Of a stretch of DNA of 64,000 bases, positions 56,878-64,000 are shown piece after piece. Every line of letters starts with the position of its first letter. The first letter of the stretch is position 1. The notes under the pieces are model-generated. The model saw only the letters and a program-made list of their open reading frames with translations. It was not told the DNA's origin and made no database searches. The translations under genes and the position numbers were made by a program. This DNA comes from Cyclobacteriaceae bacterium (GTDB lineage Bacteria; Bacteroidota; Bacteroidia; Cytophagales; Cyclobacteriaceae): positions 1-64,000 of the forward strand of contig BPHC01000001.1 of NCBI GenBank assembly GCA_026003355.1, written 5' to 3'.

Positions 56878-59800
56878 TCAGGCCAGTTCGCGTAAGTCAA
56901 CGGGCACTACCCTCGACACGCCTTTTTCTACCATGGTAATACCGTAAATCACATCGGTGGCGGTCATGGTGCGCTTGTTGTGTGTAACAATCACAAACTG
57001 ACTTTCCTTGCTGAATGTGCGGATAATGTTGTTAAACTTGTCAATATTGGCGTCGTCCAGCGGGGCATCAACTTCATCGAATATACAGAAGGGTGCCGGT
57101 TTGAGCAGATACATTGAAAATAACAGAGCTGTTGCGGTAAGCGTTTTCTCACCGCCCGACAGCTGGTTAATGGTGAGCGGCCGCTTGCCTTTGGGTTTGG
57201 CAATGATGTCTATTTCTGATTCGAGGGGGTTTTCGGGGTTTACCAGCTTAATGTCGCAGTCGTCTTCTTCGTTAAAGAGCGAACGGAACACCCGCTTGAA
57301 GTGCTCACGAACTTTATTGAACGCTTCCATAAAAGTCTGGCTGGCCACGGTTTCAATTTCACCAATCGTATTCATGAGCGATTCTTTGGCCTTTACCAGA
57401 TCTTCCTTTTGTGCCAGAATAAAGTCGTTTCTTTGCTTGATTTCGTTATACGCCTCCATGGCCATGGGGTTAATGGGCCCCATGTTATCCAGCTTCTGGC
57501 GAATGCGGTTTACCTCTTCGCGCAGTTTTTCTTCGTTCAGGTCTTCAGGGTTTTCAGCAGGTGTTTGTTCGGTCAGGGTGTCCAGGTCAATGTTAAACTC
57601 AACAGCCAGCCGCTCCTTAACCGAATTGATCTGAAGCCTGCTTTCGTTAAGTTTATTTTGCAATTCAAGCAACAGGTTATCGGCATGCTGGCGGTTGTGT
57701 TGCAGTTCGCGCAGTTCTTTTTCCAGCTGGTCTACGTGGCCGCGGCTTTGGTAATAATCTTGCTCAGTGGCATTAAGGGCTTTTTCCATTTCCTCCTTGC
57801 GGGCGTACATGTTCACCAGGTCTTCATCCTGGGTTTGTGCGCTAAGGGTAATCTGCTTTATCTCGTCCTCGTTCTGCTTAAGTTCGGCCTGGTTGCTTTC
57901 AATACGGCGGTTACTGGTTTCTATTGCCTCTTCTTTAAACCGTATTTCCTGCTCCAGGCTTTTTACCCGGTTATCGAGCTGGTGATAGCGGATGTTGTGT
58001 TCATTCAATGCATTGGATTTGGCCGCAAGCACTTCATTTTGCTGTGCAAGTTCCTGCAAAACAGCAGCCAGGCGGGTTTCCTGTTCGGCGGCTTCGTGTT
58101 GCAGTTGCAGGGCCCTGGGTTTTAACTCATCCAGTTCTTTGAGCAGCGCTTCAATTTTTTCCATGATATCTTCCCTGCGCAGGTCGGCATGGCTCAGCAT
58201 TTCGGCAAATTGCTCGCGTTTGGTACGCACAGAAATGAACTCTTCGTTTACCTGCCGCAGGGCAGCCTGGGCATCTTCAACCTGCTGCCGCAGGGTGTTG
58301 TTGCGAAGTTTTTCCAGGTCGGCCTGGCGTTGCACCAGGGTTTGCCGCACGCCCTCCAGCCTGGTGGTTAATTCTTTGATTTCTTTATCGAGTTTTTCAA
58401 GATTTTTCGCCCGGCCTATCCGCTTGCCCTCAAACAGGCCTACCGATCCGCCCGACAGGCTAAACCTGCGCCGGGTAAGTTTGCCGCTTTTGGTAATAAA
58501 CGTGTTGTCATCATCGGCCGGGATGTTTTTTATGTCGCCCTCATAAATGTAAACCCGATCTAATATGTACGACATGAGCTTGCGGTACCTGGGGTCGAAC
58601 TCAATAACCTGTGTAGCCGGATAAGCATTGTCGTAAATGCGGGTAGGGGTGGGTTCAAATTTTTCGAAAGCATCCAGAATGAAGAAGTGGGCTTTGCCTT
58701 TGGAGGCATCGCTCAGAATGTTAATGGCCTCAAAGGCTTCGGCCTCGTGTTCAACGATGTAATAATTAAGGTAGGGCTCGAGAAAGTTTTCAATGGCCAC
58801 TCGGTAATCTTCCGGACAGGTAAGCACATCCGAAAGGAGGGGGGCATTGCGCGTGATTTTCTTTTTCAGAAACCGGATGGCTTCGGGAAAGCCCTCCAGA
58901 TTATCTACCAGCGACTTGGTAAGGTTATACTCGTTCTGTTTGCTGTCGAGTTTTCTGGAAATGGAGGTCATCTCATCCCTCACCACTTCAATGGTTTTTT
59001 CGAGCGATGTGATTTGTTCCTGTACTTCGGCTTCTTCTTTTCTGAGTTCTTCCAGCTGGGTGTTGCGTTTTTGAATCTCCTCATTCAACACATGCAACTT
59101 CTTTTCGAACTCTGCCAGGCTGGCGCTTTGCTGGGTGCTGTCGGAAGCGGTACGCTCCAGTTCCTGCCGGAAAGAGGCTACCTGTATTTCTCTTATTTCA
59201 ACTGCCTTGTTTACCTCATAGCTTTCATCCTGCCTGCGTTTAAGGGTTTGTCTTTCGATGTCGGCCTGACCCTGCAGGGTGCCGGAGTGTATCCGCAGTT
59301 CCTCATATTCCCGGCGCAGCAGCGCAAGTTGCTGCTCACTTTCTGAAAGCTGCACGCGGGCCTGGGTACAATCTGCTTCCAGGCTCTGAATGGCAAAGCG
59401 GGCGCGTTCCACACTCTGCTTATCCTGCTCAATCTGTTCTTTCAGGTTTTGAACACGGTCATTCAGGTAGCGTAGCCGCTCGTTCTTAATCTGCTTGTCG
59501 CTTTCGTACTGGCGTATCTGGCTTACAAAGTCGTTAAGCTCGCGTTGCCGTGCAGCCAGGTTCTTTTCCTTGTGCACCAGTTCAGTTTTGGCAGACTCTA
59601 TGCGCGCTTCCAGTTCGGCTACTGCGGCAGCCTGTGCGCTCTTGCGGTCGGTTTCTTCTGATATTCTTTTGCTTATTTCAGCAGCCTGCGCATTTTGCCG
59701 GTGCATTACACAACGGGCCAGGTCAATGCTTTTCTGTTTGTACTCGTCCTTGATTTTATAATATTGTTCGGTTTGCCGGGCCTGTTTTTCCAGGCTTTTC

Positions 59801-60405
59801 ATGTTTTTTTCTATTTCAAACAGCAGGTCTTCAACCCGTTCCAGGTCGGCATCGGTATCTTCCAGTTTTCTTAGTGTTTCTTTTTTGCGTTTTTTGAATT
59901 TCGAGATTCCGGCAGCCTCTTCAAACAACATCCTGCGCGAGTTGTCTTTGTCGTTTAACAGGTCGTCAACCATGCCCAACTCAATGATGGCGTAAGAGTT
60001 GGAGGCCACACCGGTATCCATAAACAGGTTGGTAATATCCTTAAGCCGGCACTGCACCCCGTTAAGCAGGTATTCGCTCTCACCGCTGCGGTACAACCGG
60101 CGGGTAATGGTTACCTGGGCATACTCGGTAGGCAGTATATTTTTGGTGTTGTTAATGGTAAGCGAAACTTCGGCCATTTGCAGCGGTGCCCTGCCGGTGG
60201 TTCCGTTAAAGATTACGTTTTCCATCTTCTCCGAGCGCAACGCGCTGGTTTTTTGCTCGCCCAAAACCCATCGTATGGCATCGACAATGTTCGATTTGCC
60301 GCACCCGTTCGGACCCACTATTCCGGTAATACCCTCATCGAAATGAATAACTACCTTATCGGCAAAACTCTTGAATCCTTTAATCTCCAGCCTGGCTAAT
60401 TGCAT
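56878..60405 (-). CDS. smc: Chromosome segregation protein SMC
   Basis: 1175 residues. N-terminal Walker A 'GPNGCGKSN' at residues 31-39 and 'IRWVLGEQ' follow the SMC start 'LARLEIKGFKSFADKVVIHF'. Two long coiled coils flank the hinge (about residues 500-650, 'LLSDVLTCPEDYRVAIENFLEPYLNYYIVE'). The C-terminal ATPase half has 'QLSGGEKTLTATALLFSMY' and Walker B 'PFCIFDEVDAPLDDANID'. SMC with ScpA/ScpB compacts and organises the chromosome; those partners are not in the window. A well-formed promoter lies upstream. Confidence 0.95.
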   Translation of the reverse strand: MQLARLEIKGFKSFADKVVIHFDEGITGIVGPNGCGKSNIVDAIRWVLGEQKTSALRSEKMENVIFNGTTGRAPLQMAEVSLTINNTKNILPTEYAQVTITRRLYRSGESEYLLNGVQCRLKDITNLFMDTGVASNSYAIIELGMVDDLLNDKDNSRRMLFEEAAGISKFKKRKKETLRKLEDTDADLERVEDLLFEIEKNMKSLEKQARQTEQYYKIKDEYKQKSIDLARCVMHRQNAQAAEISKRISEETDRKSAQAAAVAELEARIESAKTELVHKEKNLAARQRELNDFVSQIRQYESDKQIKNERLRYLNDRVQNLKEQIEQDKQSVERARFAIQSLEADCTQARVQLSESEQQLALLRREYEELRIHSGTLQGQADIERQTLKRRQDESYEVNKAVEIREIQVASFRQELERTASDSTQQSASLAEFEKKLHVLNEEIQKRNTQLEELRKEEAEVQEQITSLEKTIEVVRDEMTSISRKLDSKQNEYNLTKSLVDNLEGFPEAIRFLKKKITRNAPLLSDVLTCPEDYRVAIENFLEPYLNYYIVEHEAEAFEAINILSDASKGKAHFFILDAFEKFEPTPTRIYDNAYPATQVIEFDPRYRKLMSYILDRVYIYEGDIKNIPADDDNTFITKSGKLTRRRFSLSGGSVGLFEGKRIGRAKNLEKLDKEIKELTTRLEGVRQTLVQRQADLEKLRNNTLRQQVEDAQAALRQVNEEFISVRTKREQFAEMLSHADLRREDIMEKIEALLKELDELKPRALQLQHEAAEQETRLAAVLQELAQQNEVLAAKSNALNEHNIRYHQLDNRVKSLEQEIRFKEEAIETSNRRIESNQAELKQNEDEIKQITLSAQTQDEDLVNMYARKEEMEKALNATEQDYYQSRGHVDQLEKELRELQHNRQHADNLLLELQNKLNESRLQINSVKERLAVEFNIDLDTLTEQTPAENPEDLNEEKLREEVNRIRQKLDNMGPINPMAMEAYNEIKQRNDFILAQKEDLVKAKESLMNTIGEIETVASQTFMEAFNKVREHFKRVFRSLFNEEDDCDIKLVNPENPLESEIDIIAKPKGKRPLTINQLSGGEKTLTATALLFSMYLLKPAPFCIFDEVDAPLDDANIDKFNNIIRTFSKESQFVIVTHNKRTMTATDVIYGITMVEKGVSRVVPVDLRELA

Positions 60406-60473
60406 GTAATATGAAAAAACGTGGTTGTTAAACTAAAAACTGTACCGGCTACCTGGGTGGCCGGAAATTCCGG

Positions 60474-60505
60474 CAAAGATAAACCGAAGCCACAGGGTAT
60501 TCAAA
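60474..60505 (-). promoter_or_regulatory. Promoter of smc (TTTG - 20 bp - TATCTTTG)
   Basis: On the minus strand TTTG (60502-60505), a 20-bp spacer and TATCTTTG (60474-60481) match the complete Bacteroidota consensus. It is the best promoter in the window and leaves a leader of about 60 bases before the smc ATG. Confidence 0.65.
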
Positions 60506-60566
60506 TGAAAAAAAACGCTTTGGGGTAAGGACCACTAAATGAAACTGTTATTTTTACAACGACTCT

Positions 60567-61082
60567 ATGGATGACCTGCTTTATTATCTGTTAATTGGCA
60601 TTGGCTACGTGCTTTACAACTGGCTCACGCGCAAGCGTATGCCCATGCCCGATCGCCAAAGCACCCCGGAGGACGCAGGAAATACAGCACCTAAGCGGCA
60701 GGTAACTTTTGAAGAGTTGCTGCGGGAGATAACCGAAGCCAAGGAAGGAAAAAGCCCGGCAGGCCCCACAGAGGTGGATGTGGTGGATTACGATGATGTC
60801 TTCACGGATCAAATTGAAACGCTGGAAGAGTTAACCCCGTCCGTGGAGTCCGTTCAGTTTAATGAAGAATACGAAAAGGCCAAAAACATGGCTTTTAATC
60901 GGTTATCGCTGGAAGAAACCGCAAAACTGGAAGATACACAAGTGTCTTTTAACCGGTTTTCTGTGTTCGAACATACCTCCTCCCGGAATTTACTGGAAGA
61001 ATATACAGCCGATCTGCGCGACTCAGAAGGCCTGAAAAAAGCCGTTGTGCTTAGCGAAATATTGAACCGCAAGCACTTCTGA
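60567..61082 (+). CDS. Hypothetical protein with N-terminal membrane anchor
   Basis: 171 residues. 'MDDLLYYLLIGIGYVLYNWL' is a single N-terminal membrane helix, followed by 'TRKRMPMPDR' (positive, cytoplasmic side) and an acidic, mostly disordered region with 'RQVTFEELLREITEA' near residue 50. The C-terminus 'DLRDSEGLKKAVVLSEILNRKHF' is helical and looks like a conserved motif. It is divergent from smc. I do not know its function. Confidence 0.65.
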   Translation: MDDLLYYLLIGIGYVLYNWLTRKRMPMPDRQSTPEDAGNTAPKRQVTFEELLREITEAKEGKSPAGPTEVDVVDYDDVFTDQIETLEELTPSVESVQFNEEYEKAKNMAFNRLSLEETAKLEDTQVSFNRFSVFEHTSSRNLLEEYTADLRDSEGLKKAVVLSEILNRKHF

Positions 61083-61262
61083 ACCATCCTGAAATTTGGC
61101 GATTCTGCCTAAAATCTTACTTCAAAGCCGCTTGTTGTACTAAAAAATTTATTTTTCGGATATTATAAATAGAGAAGCTGCCCTTTTTGCGGTAAAAATA
61201 CGATGGGAGAAATTTTGAGCGGATAACTTTTTGCCGGGGGGCGCTTTGGGTTACTATAATTT

Positions 61263-61295
61263 TTTGAAGGTTATTTATAATTGCGTACCTTTTTG
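61263..61295 (+). promoter_or_regulatory. Promoter of the small secreted protein/adhesin pair (TTTG - 19 bp - TACCTTTTTG)
   Basis: TTTG at 61263-61266 and, after 19 bp, TACCTTTT at 61286-61293 (followed by TG) fit the Bacteroidota consensus; ATG 61310 follows. It would drive the small protein and the SprB-repeat adhesin behind it. The gap 61083-61262 shows nothing else. Confidence 0.5.
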
Positions 61296-61309
61296 AACTT
61301 TTTAATTAA

Positions 61310-61642
61310 ATGATTTTGCCTAAACTCCTTATTATCACCTGCTTTTGGATTCAAAGCATGGGGCTGGGCCCCAGGCCAGAGGAACCTGTTCCCTGCAAAA
61401 AGATTAAATTCAGCTTTGAGGTGGAGCATGCCCGTGCGGCCTCAGGCCGCATTGTCTTCCGCTTTGAGGAAAATCGGCAGGATTTCCTGATTTACCTGCT
61501 TGCAGACGGCAACAAACAGCTTCTGACTAAAAACAAACCGGAAATAAGCGGACTGGCCCCCGGCAGGTATGTGTTTGTGATTACCGGGCCTGATGAAAAA
61601 GCCGACTTTTGTCCCGAATTTTTGGAAATTGAAGTGAAATAA
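61310..61642 (+). CDS. Small exported protein (110 residues)
   Basis: A hydrophobic start 'MILPKLLIITCFWIQSMGLG' suggests export. The remainder 'KIKFSFEVEHARAASGRIVFRFEENRQDFLIYLLADGNKQLLTKNKPEISGLAPGRYVFVITGPDEKADFCPEFLEIEVK' is shaped like a single beta-sandwich module of the kind found in Bacteroidota adhesins. It starts a probable two-gene operon: the adhesin ATG is 2 bp after its stop. Family not recognised; it might be an accessory to the adhesin. Confidence 0.6.
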   Translation: MILPKLLIITCFWIQSMGLGPRPEEPVPCKKIKFSFEVEHARAASGRIVFRFEENRQDFLIYLLADGNKQLLTKNKPEISGLAPGRYVFVITGPDEKADFCPEFLEIEVK

Positions 61643-61644
61643 GC

Positions 61645-64000
61645 ATGCGCCAATTTCTACTTTTTGCGTTTCTTTTTTTGCTGGGTATTGTGCAGGTGCT
61701 GGCACAACCGGCTTTTACCATTCAAAATAAAAAGGATGCCTGCGATGGCCTGAGTAACGGCTCATTTGAAATTCTGGTAACGGCCGCCAATCCGCCCCCG
61801 CTGCGCGCCTTTATTTTTGGCCCCCCCGACCAGGGGCCATATAACCTTACGGTAGGGGTGCCTTTTCTTATCAGCGGATTGCCGGGTCAGCCATCAGGCA
61901 AAACCTACCTGGTGGTAGTCCAGGATGCCGATGGCAGCACGGTTCAGTTTGTAACTATTTTTGCCGTTTCCCCCGACCTCTCGGCCTCTGTTGTCTCGGC
62001 AACCAACAACAGCAATTGTGTTGCCCCGGATGGATCAATCGATATTTCGGTTTCGGGTGGTACGGGCAGTTACTCTTATCAATGGTCTGGTCCCCCGGGA
62101 TTTACCAATCCCGGCACACAGGACCTCTCCGGAATTGCCGGCGGAACGTATTCTGTTTTAATCAGCGATAACGGCACCAACTGTACCCGTACACTGGGCC
62201 CTGTAACCATTACCGATCCTTCGCCTGCCATTCAAAATGTTACAACGCCTTCTCCCCAGATAGTGTGTTCCGGTAATGATGCCTCAATTTCATTGGCAGC
62301 AACGCAGCCTGCCCCCGTTACTTATCAGGTACTGATAAACGGAACACCGTTTGGATCACCGCAAACCAACCCATCCGCCCCAGGACCTTTTACTTTGATT
62401 GTGCCCGCAGGAAGTTTTGCCAATGGCGATGTGCTTACCGTACAGGCGGTAGATGGCCTCTGTACCCCCGTACTCATGAACGGCTCGGTTACGGTAAACA
62501 TCCAATCCCTTTCGGTGAGCTCCTCAGTAAATCCCAACTCCCGCTGTTTTCCGCCTTTTAATGGCTCTATTGACATTACCGTGAGCGGCGCCATTGGAAG
62601 TCTGTCGTACAACTGGACCGGACCTGGCGGACCTTACACCACAGAAGACCTCAGCGGGATTGAACAGGGTACCTATACCGTTACGGTTACTGACAACACC
62701 ACTTCCTGTCAGGTAATTGAAGTTATTAATGTTCCTGATGCCCGCCCCGCCCTTTCGCTCACATCATCGGTTACGCCCAACAGCCGGTGCGTGGCACCAT
62801 TCAACGGGGCCATAGACCTGACAGTGAGCGGCTCAGCCGGACCGTTTACCTATTCATGGACGGGCCCCGGGGGCTTTACGGCCAGCACGGAAGACATCAG
62901 CAACCTTCAGGACGGAGCGTACAACGTAACAGTAACCGATGTGCCGAGCGGTTGCACGGCTTCGGCCAACATAAACGTGAACAACACGGCACCCACGCTT
63001 AGCTTAAGCAGTGCCGTTACCGCCAACAGCCGGTGCGTGGCACCGTTCAACGGTGCCATAGACCTGACGGTGAGCGGCTCAGCCGGACCGTTTACCTATT
63101 CATGGACGGGCCCCGGGGGCTTTACGGCCAGCACGGAAGACATCAGCAACCTTCAGGACGGAGCGTACAACGTAACAGTAACCGATGTGCCGAGCGGTTG
63201 CACGGCTTCGGCCAACATAAACGTGAACAACACGGCACCCACGCTTAGCTTAAGCAGTGCCGTTACCGCCAACAGCCGGTGCGTGGCACCGTTCAACGGG
63301 GCGATAGACCTGACGGTGAGCGGCTCGGCCGGACCGTTTACCTATTCATGGACGGGCCCCGGGGGCTTTACGGCCAGCACGGAAGACATCAGCAACCTTC
63401 AGGACGGAGCGTACAACGTAACAGTAACCGATGTGCCGAGCGGTTGCACGGCTTCGGCCAACATAAACGTGAACAGCACGGCACCTGCCCTTAGCTTAAG
63501 CAGTGCCGTTACCGCCAACAGCCGGTGCGTGGCACCGTTCAACGGGGCGATAGACCTGACGGTGAGCGGCTCAGCCGGACCGTTTACCTATTCATGGACG
63601 GGCCCCGGGGGCTTTACGGCCAGCACGGAAGACATCAGCAACCTTCAGGACGGAGCGTACAACGTAACAGTAACCGATGTGCCGAGCGGTTGCACGGCTT
63701 CGGCCAACATAAACGTGAACAACACGGCACCTGCACGCTTAGCTTAAGCAGTGCCGTTACCGCCAACAGCCGGTGCGTGGCGCCCTTCAACGGGGCGATA
63801 GACCTGACGGTGAGCGGCTCGGCCGGACCGTTTACCTATTCATGGACGGGCCCCGGGGGCTTTACGGCCAGCACGGAAGACATCAGCAACCTTCAGGACG
63901 GAGCGTACAACGTAACAGTAACCGATGTGCCGAGCGGTTGCACGGCTTCGGCCAACATAAACGTGAACAACACGGCACCCACGCTTAGCTTAAGCAGTGC
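61645..64000 (+). CDS. SprB-repeat surface adhesin, truncated by the window end, frame broken near 63733
   Basis: A signal peptide ('MRQFLLFAFLFLLGIVQVLAQ') is followed by an N-terminal domain and Ig-like SprB repeats ('GSIDISVSGGTGSYSYQWSGPPGFTNPGTQDLSGIAGGTYSVLI'). From 62779 on the repeats are nearly identical 82-residue units. SprB-type adhesins are T9SS cargo used in gliding and attachment; the sorting domain would lie beyond the window. The fourth uniform unit ends with two extra bases near 63730-63737 (GCACCTGCACGCTTAGC where other copies have GCACCCACGCTTAGC), causing a stop at 63747, while the next unit continues intact in the shifted frame. Confidence 0.85.
62779..64000 (+). repeat. 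Near-identical 246-bp tandem repeats
   Basis: Units begin at 62779, 63025, 63271, 63517 and 63765 (the last cut by the window end). Spacing is 246 bp except 248 bp before the last one, because of the 2-bp insertion. Differences between copies are only a few bases each (for example ACCCACG/ACCTGCC at the unit junction, AACAAC/AACAGC). The repeat before 62779 is clearly diverged, so homogenisation affects the distal copies only. Confidence 0.93.

Noticed and set aside
57301-58125. 274-codon plus-strand frame inside smc
   Set aside because: Antisense shadow of the SMC coiled coil; Phe/Leu/Val-rich content mirrors Glu/Gln/Asn-rich codons of the real gene.

Overview
The window looks like a chromosomal segment of a member of the Bacteroidota, most likely order Cytophagales. 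The evidence is a type IX secretion (T9SS) C-terminal sorting domain on a 1396-residue surface protein, SprB-type adhesin repeats, an exosortase of the XrtF type with its usual small membrane partner, a DUF6089-type outer-membrane barrel, a methionine synthase split into two genes, and many upstream regions carrying the Bacteroidota promoter signature TTTG - about 20 bp - TAnnTTTG in place of E. coli-type boxes. No tRNA or rRNA gene, insertion sequence or CRISPR array was seen.

Region 1 (1-24.5 kb) is one long plus-strand surface-polysaccharide cluster. It encodes a sugar epimerase (truncated at the window edge), a HAD phosphatase, a methyltransferase, a DegT-type sugar aminotransferase, a Wzx-type flippase, two GT2 and three GT4 glycosyltransferases, a GNAT protein, a polytopic membrane protein, a polysaccharide deacetylase, and a GT4 apparently fused to a PglC-type phosphoglycosyltransferase. 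Two PglD/NeuD-type acyltransferases, XrtF and its partner, a PglE-like aminotransferase, a T9SS cargo protein, a 59-residue protein with an exosortase-like sorting tail, and a PglF-like 4,6-dehydratase follow. PglF, PglE, PglD and PglC homologues together suggest that glycan synthesis starts from a diacetamido sugar of the bacillosamine type. The part around 4.1-6.4 kb is visibly AT-rich compared with its flanks.

Region 2 (24.5-43 kb) is housekeeping and catabolic: a DUF6089 barrel, sucC, a LolD-like ATPase, a tiny lipoprotein, mtaB, a DinB-like protein, a phospho-sugar mutase, 4-hydroxyphenylpyruvate dioxygenase, trpS, a DUF1573 protein, a NYN nuclease-like/cold-shock fusion, a glutaryl-CoA-type dehydrogenase, a tryptophan 2,3-dioxygenase family protein, a MORN/YwqK-repeat envelope protein, a COG2509 flavoprotein and a CoA-binding protein. 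Several belong to aromatic amino-acid or lysine breakdown.

Region 3 (43-49.6 kb) groups polyphosphate genes (PPK2, PPK1, a Ppx/GppA protein) around gyrB, with the decayed C-terminal end of a caspase-like peptidase gene behind ppx/gppA. Region 4 (49.6-55.6 kb) is a methionine operon under a SAM-I riboswitch: metH N-terminal half, a four-helix-bundle (S23/IVS, Avd-like) gene enclosed by two 15-bp-period repeat arrays, metH C-terminal half, and metF. The repeat/four-helix insert lies exactly in the linker between two MetH domains and is the most unusual structure in the window. Region 5 (55.6-64 kb) holds a possible non-coding transcript with tandem terminators, a DUF1080 lipoprotein, smc, two small proteins and the start of a large SprB-repeat adhesin with nearly identical 246-bp repeats.

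Seven otherwise intact genes each contain one frame break, six of them explained by a single extra or missing base (mostly in homopolymers) and one by two extra bases. This pattern points to sequencing or assembly error more than to gene decay, and these genes are described over their full spans.
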